From a candidate division WWE3 bacterium CG_4_9_14_3_um_filter_43_9 (GTDB taxonomy: Bacteria; Patescibacteriota; CPR3; GCA-002780085), in contig PFXB01000074.1 of the NCBI GenBank assembly GCA_002791435.1, forward strand, positions 1-5,194: a stretch of 5,194 bases of DNA. Direction: 5' to 3'. The notes under the pieces were generated by a model. That model searched no databases. It was given only the letters and a program-made list of their open reading frames with translations, and was not told the origin of the DNA. Position numbers and translations under genes: made by a program. Shown piece after piece: positions 1 through 5,194 of this stretch (position 1 is its first letter; every line of letters starts with the position of its first letter).

Positions 1-17
1 TAAATAAAAATCCTCCT
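1..17 (-). promoter_or_regulatory. possible ribosome-binding site of a divergent gene starting off the left edge
   Basis: Read on the - strand, positions 19 to 12 give AAAGGAGG, a near-perfect Shine-Dalgarno sequence, followed by an A/T-rich stretch that runs to the edge. The last visible base (complement of position 1) is A, about 10 bases from the AGGAGG, so a start codon could begin at or just beyond the edge. Caution: positions 11-40 are pyrimidine-rich on the + strand (purine-rich on the -), so the match may be compositional. No coding sequence of this gene is visible. Confidence 0.4.
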
Positions 18-70
18 TTCTTTCCTTTCTATCCCTTTTGCGCTACAATTGAGGCAAGGATATTAATCTT

Positions 71-88
71 CAATATCACCTGATATTG
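71..88. promoter_or_regulatory. operator-like dyad CAATATCA-CC-TGATATTG
   Basis: Positions 71-78 (CAATATCA) and 81-88 (TGATATTG) are perfect 8-base inverted repeats separated by CC. A further half-site, GATATT, lies at 59-64. The dyad sits between the presumed divergent gene at the left edge and the hsdM promoter, and no T-run follows it, so an operator fits better than a terminator. The binding protein is unknown. Confidence 0.4.
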
Positions 89-182
89 TATCCGTCTTCG
101 GCCAACTTGCCTTACTCCCTCTTTTATTTTTATCATCCATTTCCATCACGAACGAAAGATCTTAATAATTTCATAACACCAG

Positions 183-210
183 TTGACAATTATGGTTTAC
201 ATATGATAAC
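183..210 (+). promoter_or_regulatory. predicted sigma70-type promoter of hsdM
   Basis: TTGACA (183-188) is a perfect -35 consensus. A weaker -10, GATAAC (205-210, four of six consensus bases), follows after a 16-base spacer. This would start transcription near 217 and leave a leader of about 29 bases that still contains the ribosome-binding site at 232-238. A second TATAAA at 221-226 is a poor -10 candidate because its start point would cut into the ribosome-binding site. Prediction from consensus only. Confidence 0.55.
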
Positions 211-223
211 ATGTATTTGTTAT
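206..223. promoter_or_regulatory. operator-like dyad ATAACA-N6-TGTTAT over the hsdM promoter
   Basis: ATAACA (206-211) and TGTTAT (218-223) form a 6-base inverted repeat with a 6-base spacer, and T204/A225 extends it across one mismatch. It overlaps the predicted -10 and transcription start of hsdM, a position where a bound protein would repress. HsdM itself carries a helix-turn-helix and is one candidate binder. Short AT-rich dyads occur by chance, so support is moderate to low. Confidence 0.3.
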
Positions 224-231
224 AAATGGTC

Positions 232-238
232 AGGAGGT
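232..238 (+). promoter_or_regulatory. ribosome-binding site of hsdM
   Basis: AGGAGGT ends 7 bases before the ATG at 246. This strong site fixes the hsdM start and shows that the N-terminal helix-turn-helix is translated. The next in-frame ATG (codon 17, position 294) lies inside the helix-turn-helix and has no comparable site. Confidence 0.85.
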
Positions 239-245
239 TTAACTT

Positions 246-2042
246 ATGCAAAAAGATGAAGAAAGCTACATAACAACAATAGAACTAGCCAATATGTTGG
301 GGATTAGCCGAGTGGCCGCGGCTAAAAAAGTTAAGAATTTCATCAAAGAAAACGCTATTAGAGCATTTGAAAAAGGAAAAGGTTACATCATTGAACGGAA
401 TTCGCTTCCCGAAGATATTAAGGTTGAGATAAGAAAACAGCAAGAAGAGGCTGCCAAAAAAATAACAGAGCTAGGCGTGAAATCAGGAAATGATCTTGAA
501 TTTGAAAAAGAATTATGGAAAGCTGCGGATAAATTACGTGGAAGTATTGACGCCTCTGAATATAAGCATATTGTTCTTGGGCTACTTTTCTTAAAATATG
601 TCTCCGATTCTTATTATCAAAGACGCTGGCAATTAGAAAAATGGACAAGTGATCCCCAGAATAATGAATATTTCATAAAAAATGAAAAAGACAGAGTTCA
701 CATTGTAAATGACAGAGATCAATACAAAAATACAGGGGTTTTCTATATTCCGGAAAAATCCCGATGGGAGCAGTTAAGAAACCATGCCATGCACCACGAC
801 ATCGGGAAATACATTGACGAAGCGATGGAGGCGATTGAAAACGAAAACCCGAAGGAACTAAAAGGCGTGTTGCCAAAAATTTATACAAAAACTACTCTGG
901 ACTATCAGATCCTCGGCGAGCTAGTAAACATTTTTTCAAAAATAAAGTTTGACCACGACATAGATAAGGAAAAAGACATCCTTGGTCGTGTGTACGAATA
1001 CTTTTTGGGACAGTTTGCCTCGGCCGAAGGAAAAAGAGGCGGAGGGTTTTATACCCCTCGTTCTATTGTTTCCCTCTTGGTTGAGGTACTTTCACCTTAT
1101 GAAAACGCTAGGGTATTCGACCCTTGTGCGGGTAGCGGAGGAATGTTCGTTCAATCTAGAGAATCTCTTACAATGCATCAAAAAGACTCCGCAAAAATTT
1201 CTTTTTTCGGACAAGAAAGCAATCCGACAACACTTCGGCTTTGTAAGATGAATCTGGCAATTCGTGGAATAATCGGTCAAATTGAACTGGGAAATTCATA
1301 CTACGATGACAAGTTTCCCGATCTCCGCGCAGATTTTGTGCTGGCTAATCCTCCGTTTAATGCTGACTGGGAGCCGGGGCGACTTTCCGATAAAGACCCG
1401 CGTGTTAAATTCGGCACGCCGCCCGGAAGTAACGCTAACTTTTTATGGATTCAACACTTCATTCATCATCTTTCGCCTAACGGAATGGCAGGTTTTGTTA
1501 TGGCAAACGGTGCGCTCGCAGTAAGTGGACGGGAGGGCGAGATACGCAAGAAAATCATTGAGGAAGATTTAATCGATGTGATTATTGCCTGTCCTCCTAA
1601 GCTTTTTTACAATGTTGCGCTTCCGGTTTCACTATGGTTCGTGTCAAAAAACAAAAAGAACGGTAGATTTCGGGAACGAACCGGAGAAACACTTTTTATA
1701 GATGCACGAGAGACTTTTGAGCAGATATCTCGCAAACAAGTTACCTTCACCAAAGAGCAGATTCAAAAAATCGCTGGCACCGTTCGTGTGTGGCGCGGCG
1801 AAACAGGCGCTGGGGAATATAAAGACATCGCTGGTTTCTGCAAGTCTGTCAAAAAAGACGAAATTGTCAAAAACGGCTATGTCCTCTCCCCTGGCCGTTA
1901 TGTAGGCGTTGCGGAGGAGGAAGACGACGGTGTGCCATTTGAGGAAAAAATGACAACGCTATCAAATGATCTTAAGAAGTATTTTAAAGAAGGTGATAAA
2001 TTGGAAAAACAAATTTTGGATAATTTAAAGAAATTGGAATGA
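246..2042 (+). CDS. hsdM: Type I restriction-modification DNA methyltransferase subunit HsdM with N-terminal helix-turn-helix
   Basis: This 598-residue protein is the modification subunit, which transfers a methyl group from S-adenosylmethionine to N6 of adenine at the site chosen by HsdS. Residues about 8-53 look like a MerR/excisionase-type helix-turn-helix (YITTIELANMLGISRVAAAK, then a GKGYII wing-like turn). A charged helical linker follows (about 55-80), then the HsdM N-terminal helical domain (about 85-225) and the N6-adenine methylase domain (about 245-560). Visible motifs are FYTP (268-271), the SAM-binding motif I DPCAGSGG (292-299), FGQE (321-324) and the catalytic motif IV NPPF (368-371). 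Near the C-terminus is the family's LSPGRYVG (547-554). All catalytic motifs are intact. EcoKI HsdM has about 529 residues, so the extra length is roughly the added N-terminal domain. The final ATGA overlaps the NYN gene. The enzyme call is firm; the regulatory role of the N-terminus is inferred. Confidence 0.96.
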   Translation: MQKDEESYITTIELANMLGISRVAAAKKVKNFIKENAIRAFEKGKGYIIERNSLPEDIKVEIRKQQEEAAKKITELGVKSGNDLEFEKELWKAADKLRGSIDASEYKHIVLGLLFLKYVSDSYYQRRWQLEKWTSDPQNNEYFIKNEKDRVHIVNDRDQYKNTGVFYIPEKSRWEQLRNHAMHHDIGKYIDEAMEAIENENPKELKGVLPKIYTKTTLDYQILGELVNIFSKIKFDHDIDKEKDILGRVYEYFLGQFASAEGKRGGGFYTPRSIVSLLVEVLSPYENARVFDPCAGSGGMFVQSRESLTMHQKDSAKISFFGQESNPTTLRLCKMNLAIRGIIGQIELGNSYYDDKFPDLRADFVLANPPFNADWEPGRLSDKDPRVKFGTPPGSNANFLWIQHFIHHLSPNGMAGFVMANGALAVSGREGEIRKKIIEEDLIDVIIACPPKLFYNVALPVSLWFVSKNKKNGRFRERTGETLFIDARETFEQISRKQVTFTKEQIQKIAGTVRVWRGETGAGEYKDIAGFCKSVKKDEIVKNGYVLSPGRYVGVAEEEDDGVPFEEKMTTLSNDLKKYFKEGDKLEKQILDNLKKLE

Positions 2043-2647
2043 ATCAATCAGAAATAAAAAAATTTTTAGAATCGTTTAAACCAAGGCAAAGCCGCACCAT
2101 CGTCATCGTCGACTACGGGAATGTGGAGAAGTGGAAATTAAGCCTAAGCTGGAAAGTCGATATTAAAAATTTGGCAACCCTGGTTAAAAATTTTGCTTAC
2201 GGCAATCAATCGTTACGCCGTTTCTATTACGGCGCAGATTACGGCAGGGATGAAAAATCAACAGTATTAACCGAGTGGTCGAGATCAGTGATTGAGCGGG
2301 CGAATATGAATCGGTTTGAGGTGGTTAAAAAGCGCGTGAAGTACATTCATAATCTAAACAATAAGTTCGGTTTTGAGAAGAAGTGCGATCTGGATGTTGA
2401 AATGGCCGTTGATCTGATTAAGCTGCATGAGAACTACGATACAGTCATTATTTTTTCCGGCGACGGGGACCTGATGTACGCTGTTAGATATTTGCACGAA
2501 ACGTATACAAAGGAGTGTTTTGTCTTCGGTGCTCGTGATCATGTGGGTAGGGAAATCTACGATGCCAAAAACGAGGGTTTCGTAACTGAAGTTTTATATG
2601 CCGAAGACTTTGAGTATCGGCTAAATAATCAAAGATTTTGGCCATAA
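2039..2647 (+). CDS. NYN-domain (PIN-like, LabA-type) putative ribonuclease
   Basis: This 202-residue protein is almost entirely one NYN domain, a PIN-like fold whose members are metal-dependent RNA endonucleases. A hydrophobic strand leads into VDYGN with acidic D25 and N28. KKCDLDVEMAVD (114-125) supplies D119 and D125, and IIFSGDGDL (137-145) supplies the family's SGD-x-D motif with D142 and D144. FVFGA (161-165) is a typical late strand. The acidic pocket therefore looks complete. No signal peptide or membrane segment is seen, so it should be cytoplasmic. It starts in a 4-base ATGA overlap with hsdM without a clear ribosome-binding site of its own, suggesting translational coupling to the methyltransferase. 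A terminator follows its stop directly. NYN proteins are common as stand-alone genes, and a defence role here is inferred only from position between hsdM and hsdS. Family call fairly sure; substrate unknown. Confidence 0.85.
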   Translation: MNQSEIKKFLESFKPRQSRTIVIVDYGNVEKWKLSLSWKVDIKNLATLVKNFAYGNQSLRRFYYGADYGRDEKSTVLTEWSRSVIERANMNRFEVVKKRVKYIHNLNNKFGFEKKCDLDVEMAVDLIKLHENYDTVIIFSGDGDLMYAVRYLHETYTKECFVFGARDHVGREIYDAKNEGFVTEVLYAEDFEYRLNNQRFWP

Positions 2648-2678
2648 ATCAAAAACCCGCCCGAGGGCGGATTTTGAT
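2648..2678 (+). terminator. hairpin terminator after the NYN gene
   Basis: CCGCCC (2657-2662) pairs with GGGCGG (2665-2670) around GA, effectively closing on a four-base CGAG loop. The stem is extended by ATCAAAA (2648-2654) pairing with TTTTGAT (2672-2678) across a small AC/A internal loop. A runs before and T runs after the GC core make it terminator-like on both strands. ATTTTGATCAAAAT at 2671-2684 is a separate perfect 14-base palindrome that could compete with the lower stem. It starts one base after the NYN stop codon. Confidence 0.75.
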
Positions 2679-2706
2679 CAAAATGGGGTAAGCTTTCACT
2701 TACTAA

Positions 2707-2736
2707 TTGAAATATAGCATACGAATTGACTATAGT
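2707..2736 (+). promoter_or_regulatory. predicted promoter of the hsdS-HEPN-hsdR unit
   Basis: TTGAAA (2707-2712) and TATAGT (2731-2736) are separated by 18 bases, a good sigma70-type match, with a start predicted near 2743. The leader to the hsdS ATG would be about 78 bases. A second -10-like TATAGC at 2713-2718 has no convincing -35. Lying directly behind a terminator, this promoter would make hsdS and the genes after it a separate transcript. Confidence 0.5.
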
Positions 2737-2752
2737 CAAGACCTAGTCAAGA
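2726..2752. promoter_or_regulatory. operator: perfect 14-bp palindrome plus a third half-site one turn downstream
   Basis: TTGACTATAGTCAA (2726-2739) is a perfect palindrome made of TTGACTA and TAGTCAA. TAGTCAAGA occurs at 2733-2741 and again at 2744-2752, a 9-base direct repeat with an 11-base period, placing the two copies on the same face of the helix. The palindrome contains the predicted -10 TATAGT and the third half-site covers the predicted start, so a dimeric repressor bound here would block transcription of hsdS and the genes after it. Neither half-site appears at the hsdM promoter, apart from a partial TTGAC match in its -35. The regulator is not identified. Confidence 0.6.
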
Positions 2753-2820
2753 GTTTGGGGATAAGTACGAAATGATTAAAAGTATAAACAAAAACGGAAT
2801 TGAGGGGTTAGAAATAAAAA

Positions 2821-4089
2821 ATGACCACACAAACTAAAACAACTTGGCGGAAGGTGAAGTTGGGGGAGATTGGGGAAATAATAACTGGTAAAACTCCCTT
2901 GACCAGGGAACCGAAGAACTTCGGGGGCTATTTCCCTTTTATCACGATTCCTGATTTGAAAGATCAAAGATTTATCCTTAAAACAGAAAGGACAATTTCT
3001 GATATAGGAGCTCAAAAGATGAAAAATTTGAAATTGCCAGCAAATGCGGTGGTTATGTCGTGTCTTGCTACGGTTGGAGAAACTGGTATCACAACGAAAG
3101 AAAGTTTTACCAATCAGCAGATTAATTCTATTATATGTGACCCACAATCAGTCGATTATAGATTTGTATATTATGTATTTAGGCGGCTAAAACGACGACT
3201 ACAGAAATATGACGGTTCGGTTTATACAAATATCTCTAAGTCAAAATTTGCGGATACTGAAATTGAAATTCCTTCAATCGGCGACCAAAAACGCATCGCG
3301 GATATTCTTTGCGTTTTTGATGACAAGATTGAGTTGAACAATAAAATCAGCCGGACACTTGAGCAAATTGCGCAGGCGATTTTTAAGGAGTGGTTTGTAA
3401 ATTTCAAATTTCCCGGCCACGAGAAAGTAAAAATGGTTGATTCAGAATTAGGAAAAATTCCGGAGGGATGGGAAGCGAAATCGTGGGGAGAGCTAGAAAG
3501 TGAAAGTCTTGCAGGCGATTGGGGCGATAATACTGAAAGCACCGAGGCGCCACGGAAAGCTTATATTTTGCGAGGAACAGATATTCCCGCTCTTCAAGCT
3601 GGAAGTAAAGGCGAATGCCCAATTCGTTACTTATCAGATGATTCACTAGAAAGAAGAAAATTAAAACCAGGAGACATTGTGATTGAAATATCAGGCGGAA
3701 GTAAGGGTCAGCCGACCGGAAGAAGCATTTTCATAACCCAAGAGATCCTAAACCGCTTTGAGTTGCCTCTTGTTTGTACAAGTTTCTGCCGCTCGGTTCG
3801 AGGAAACGGAATCCTCGCCCCCATCTTGATGTATTTGCATTTATTTCGCCTTTATCAAACAAAAAAGATTTGGAATTACCAGCTGCAGTCAACCGGTATC
3901 AGTAATTTTCAATACGGACAGTTTAATAAATATGAGCGGCTAGTAATTCCGGACAAAATCATTCAAGAAAAAATTGCTGATACTTTATATTCATACATTG
4001 AATATGGTCATCTTAACGAAAACCAAAAATTAGCCGCGCTTCGTGACTTGCTTTTACCAAGATTAATGAGGGGGGAGCTAAGAGTATGA
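2821..4089 (+). CDS. hsdS: Type I restriction-modification specificity subunit HsdS
   Basis: This 422-residue protein chooses the DNA sequence read by the methyltransferase and restriction complexes. Two half-repeats are visible. Target-recognition domain 1 spans about 8-155, starting WRKVKLGEIGEI and including the common SFTNQQINSII segment (95-105). The central conserved helices are about 155-195 (DQKRIADILCVFDDKIELNN). GKIPEGWEAKSWGEL (211-225) opens target-recognition domain 2 (about 218-380, with YILRGTDI and the GDIVIEISGGSKGQPTGR stretch). The C-terminal helices are about 380-415 (IIQEKIADTLYSYIEY), ending in LLPRLMRGEL. Length is normal and both halves are intact, so the site should be bipartite; its sequence cannot be read from the protein. 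The ATG at 2821 follows a modest GAGGGG (2802-2807) 13 bases away. The 3' end overlaps the HEPN-like gene by ATGA. Confidence 0.96.
   Translation: MTTQTKTTWRKVKLGEIGEIITGKTPLTREPKNFGGYFPFITIPDLKDQRFILKTERTISDIGAQKMKNLKLPANAVVMSCLATVGETGITTKESFTNQQINSIICDPQSVDYRFVYYVFRRLKRRLQKYDGSVYTNISKSKFADTEIEIPSIGDQKRIADILCVFDDKIELNNKISRTLEQIAQAIFKEWFVNFKFPGHEKVKMVDSELGKIPEGWEAKSWGELESESLAGDWGDNTESTEAPRKAYILRGTDIPALQAGSKGECPIRYLSDDSLERRKLKPGDIVIEISGGSKGQPTGRSIFITQEILNRFELPLVCTSFCRSVRGNGILAPILMYLHLFRLYQTKKIWNYQLQSTGISNFQYGQFNKYERLVIPDKIIQEKIADTLYSYIEYGHLNENQKLAALRDLLLPRLMRGELRV
4068..4077 (+). promoter_or_regulatory. ribosome-binding site of the HEPN-like gene inside the hsdS 3' end
   Basis: GAGGGGGGAG at 4068-4077 lies within the last hsdS codons, 8 bases before the ATG at 4086. 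It favours that ATG over in-frame ATGs at 4092 and 4098, although the latter two are also possible. The downstream gene can therefore be translated well, beyond simple coupling to hsdS. Confidence 0.6.
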
Positions 4090-5096
4090 ATATGAACATG
4101 TTTTATTTTTTAACACAAGAGAAGATTTCGGCAGCGAGGTTAGCTTTTCAGCAACTGGAAACCAAAGATTGGCATACAGGAGATTATTTTTTTGAAACAT
4201 TTGGACCTGGGAATGCTATCAATTTTGTTGATAGGCCATATGAACGATTTAACGATTATGAATTATTGCTTAAGCTTTTAAAGAACGACGACCAAGAGAA
4301 GTATTTAGAAATTCATAAAGGCACCCCATTTTACTTTCTTGCATGGACCGCTTTTGGATTGAAAGATTATGAGAGGGCAGTTTTTTACATGGATGCCGCT
4401 ATTTCTGAAGATCAAAGGAAAGCACCAAATCGGCCACTTGAAGAATGGATCAAGGATCCAGCGAGTCTGTTTTTAACATTAGAGGAGCAGGGAAATCAGA
4501 GCGCGAAAGAAATTACGCTCCAGCTACGACAAACTATTGATAACGAATTTAGGCGATTTAATCCGTTTTCAAATTTACCTGCTTTAGACGTTAAATTTTT
4601 CATTGAGAAATTCGTAATGCAAATCGTAAGAAATATAAAAAATAGGTCAATAATTACAGCCATTTATAGTTTTGTTTTGGAATTTCAGGACAGATATGAA
4701 ATGATTAATCTCCGTAGCAAAGACGGGGGTTCTATTGAACCTATTTTAACTCATCTATTCAAGGGTGGATTGATTTTTGAGTCATTACTAAAGCATTTAT
4801 ATCCATCAAAAGATGATGGTTCTAACTGCAAAATACTTAGTGATATTTTTAATACCTCAAAGTTCAGATCTGACTTTACAACTGGAATTCAGACAAGTGC
4901 AAATTCATTAAAAGAAATTATTGAAGTTATGGGGAATGATTTACAAACGGCGTTTAGTACTACGAGTAAGTTACGCAATACATCGGGGCATAATCTGGTT
5001 TGGGATGATGTTTTTAACACCCCGGAAAACTATAAAAAATTATACGAACAAGTTCTAAATTCTATCTTATATATCATTGCCAAGAAGTATTTATGA
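4086..5096 (+). CDS. TPR-like / HEPN-like protein of unknown function, putative RNase, between hsdS and hsdR
   Basis: I do not recognise a named family for this 336-residue protein. The N-terminal third is helical, and FYFLAWTAFGLKDYERAVFY (82-101) followed by MDAAI resembles a tetratricopeptide-repeat helix pair. A mostly helical middle follows. The C-terminal part (about 215-336) looks like a HEPN domain: helix HLFKGGLIFESLLKHLYP (223-240), a long helical stretch (about 260-295), then R297-N298-T-S-G-H302, which fits the HEPN ribonuclease signature R-[N/D/H]-x3-H, and a final helix (about 313-335). No signal peptide or membrane span is seen. It overlaps hsdS at 4086-4089 and hsdR at 5093-5096 by ATGA, so it is co-expressed with the restriction genes. 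HEPN RNases are common in abortive-infection and toxin modules, and PrrC of the E. coli prr locus is a HEPN-type anticodon nuclease inside an hsd operon. There is no NTPase domain here, unlike PrrC or RloC. Gene certain; HEPN call probable; function inferred. Confidence 0.7.
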   Translation: MNMNMFYFLTQEKISAARLAFQQLETKDWHTGDYFFETFGPGNAINFVDRPYERFNDYELLLKLLKNDDQEKYLEIHKGTPFYFLAWTAFGLKDYERAVFYMDAAISEDQRKAPNRPLEEWIKDPASLFLTLEEQGNQSAKEITLQLRQTIDNEFRRFNPFSNLPALDVKFFIEKFVMQIVRNIKNRSIITAIYSFVLEFQDRYEMINLRSKDGGSIEPILTHLFKGGLIFESLLKHLYPSKDDGSNCKILSDIFNTSKFRSDFTTGIQTSANSLKEIIEVMGNDLQTAFSTTSKLRNTSGHNLVWDDVFNTPENYKKLYEQVLNSILYIIAKKYL

Positions 5097-5194
5097 AAAA
5101 CCTTAACGAAGACACATTAACTGAACAGCCGGTTATAGAGTGGCTCAAAGAAATGGGCTATGACTATGAATTTGGGCCGGATTTAGCGCCCGGG
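5093..5194 (+). CDS. hsdR: Type I restriction enzyme endonuclease/translocase subunit HsdR, N-terminal fragment
   Basis: Only the first 34 codons are present; the frame is open to the right edge. The start NEDTLTEQPVIEWLKEMGYD, followed by a FGPDLAPG stretch, matches the conserved N-terminus of HsdR proteins, just ahead of the nuclease domain. HsdR is normally about 1000 residues, with a PD-(D/E)xK-type nuclease followed by a superfamily 2 ATPase that pulls DNA through the complex; none of those motifs lie in this window. The ATG overlaps the HEPN-like stop by ATGA, and only a weak AAGAAG (5082-5087) precedes it, so translational coupling is likely. The identity is further supported by the hsdM and hsdS genes upstream. 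Whether the full gene is intact cannot be judged. Confidence 0.88.
   Translation, partial: MKNLNEDTLTEQPVIEWLKEMGYDYEFGPDLAPG

Noticed and set aside
63..146. A 27-codon - strand open frame (start at 146, stop at 63, beginning MEMDDKNKRG) in the hsdM leader.
   Set aside because: It has no ribosome-binding site before its ATG, is short and resembles nothing I know. Its only attraction is lying upstream of the - strand AGGAGG at the left edge, which is not enough for a gene call.
982..1251. An 89-codon + strand frame inside hsdM, and similar overlapping frames on both strands within hsdM, hsdS and the NYN gene.
   Set aside because: They lie wholly within well-supported genes with intact family motifs, lack ribosome-binding sites, and encode no recognisable domain.
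2688..2703. GTAAG-N6-CTTAC inverted repeat after the terminator as a second hairpin or operator.
   Set aside because: Only five pairs, AT-rich, no T-run and no clear relation to the promoter; likely chance.
2772..2837. A 21-codon + strand frame (MIKSINKNGIEGLEIKND...) overlapping the hsdS start, as a possible leader peptide.
   Set aside because: No ribosome-binding site precedes it, and open frames of this length are expected by chance in AT-rich DNA. No attenuator hairpin lies within or just after it.
4070..4075. A run of six G near the hsdS 3' end as a possible phase-variation tract.
   Set aside because: Six bases is short for slippage, it lies in the last codons of hsdS, and it is better explained as part of the ribosome-binding site of the next gene.
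1..5194. CRISPR arrays, tRNA or rRNA genes, insertion sequences, and HsdS inversion cassettes.
   Set aside because: No regularly spaced repeats, cloverleaf-like sequence, transposase coding or long inverted repeats were seen, and only one hsdS copy is present in the window.

Overview
The window holds most of a Type I restriction-modification (hsd) locus, all on the + strand: hsdM (246-2042), a NYN/PIN-like nuclease gene (2039-2647), hsdS (2821-4089), a TPR-like/HEPN-like gene (4086-5096) and the first 34 codons of hsdR (5093 to the right edge). The DNA is AT-rich with standard bacterial signals: an AGGAGG ribosome-binding site, ATGA stop/start overlaps and a short GC-rich hairpin terminator. 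The style (compact genes, the CCGCCC/GGGCGG hairpin flanked by A and T runs, NYN protein homologues) reminds me of Patescibacteria (Candidate Phyla Radiation), but no marker gene is present and this assignment is only an inference.

Layout. Positions 1-245 are a non-coding leader. A ribosome-binding-site-like AGGAGG on the - strand at the left edge hints at a divergent gene starting off-window. An 18-bp dyad lies at 71-88, and a promoter (TTGACA at 183-188) with an overlapping dyad precedes hsdM. hsdM has an extra N-terminal helix-turn-helix of about 55 residues ahead of an otherwise ordinary methyltransferase. The NYN gene is joined to hsdM by an ATGA overlap. The 173-bp gap 2648-2820 holds a terminator, then a second promoter whose -10 is buried in a perfect 14-bp palindrome, with a third copy of the half-site one helical turn downstream. 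hsdS, the HEPN-like gene and hsdR follow, joined by ATGA overlaps.

How the genes may work together. HsdM, HsdS and HsdR make the modification enzyme (M2S) and the restriction complex (R2M2S). The layout suggests two transcription units: hsdM-nyn (methylation plus a putative RNase) and hsdS-hepn-hsdR (specificity, a second putative RNase, and the restriction motor/nuclease). Placing candidate RNases inside an hsd locus recalls prrC, the anticodon nuclease gene lodged in the E. coli prr (Type Ic hsd) locus. The most interesting hypothesis is that one or both accessory proteins form an RNA-cleaving, abortive-infection back-up layer tied to the restriction enzyme. This rests on motifs and position, not on direct evidence.
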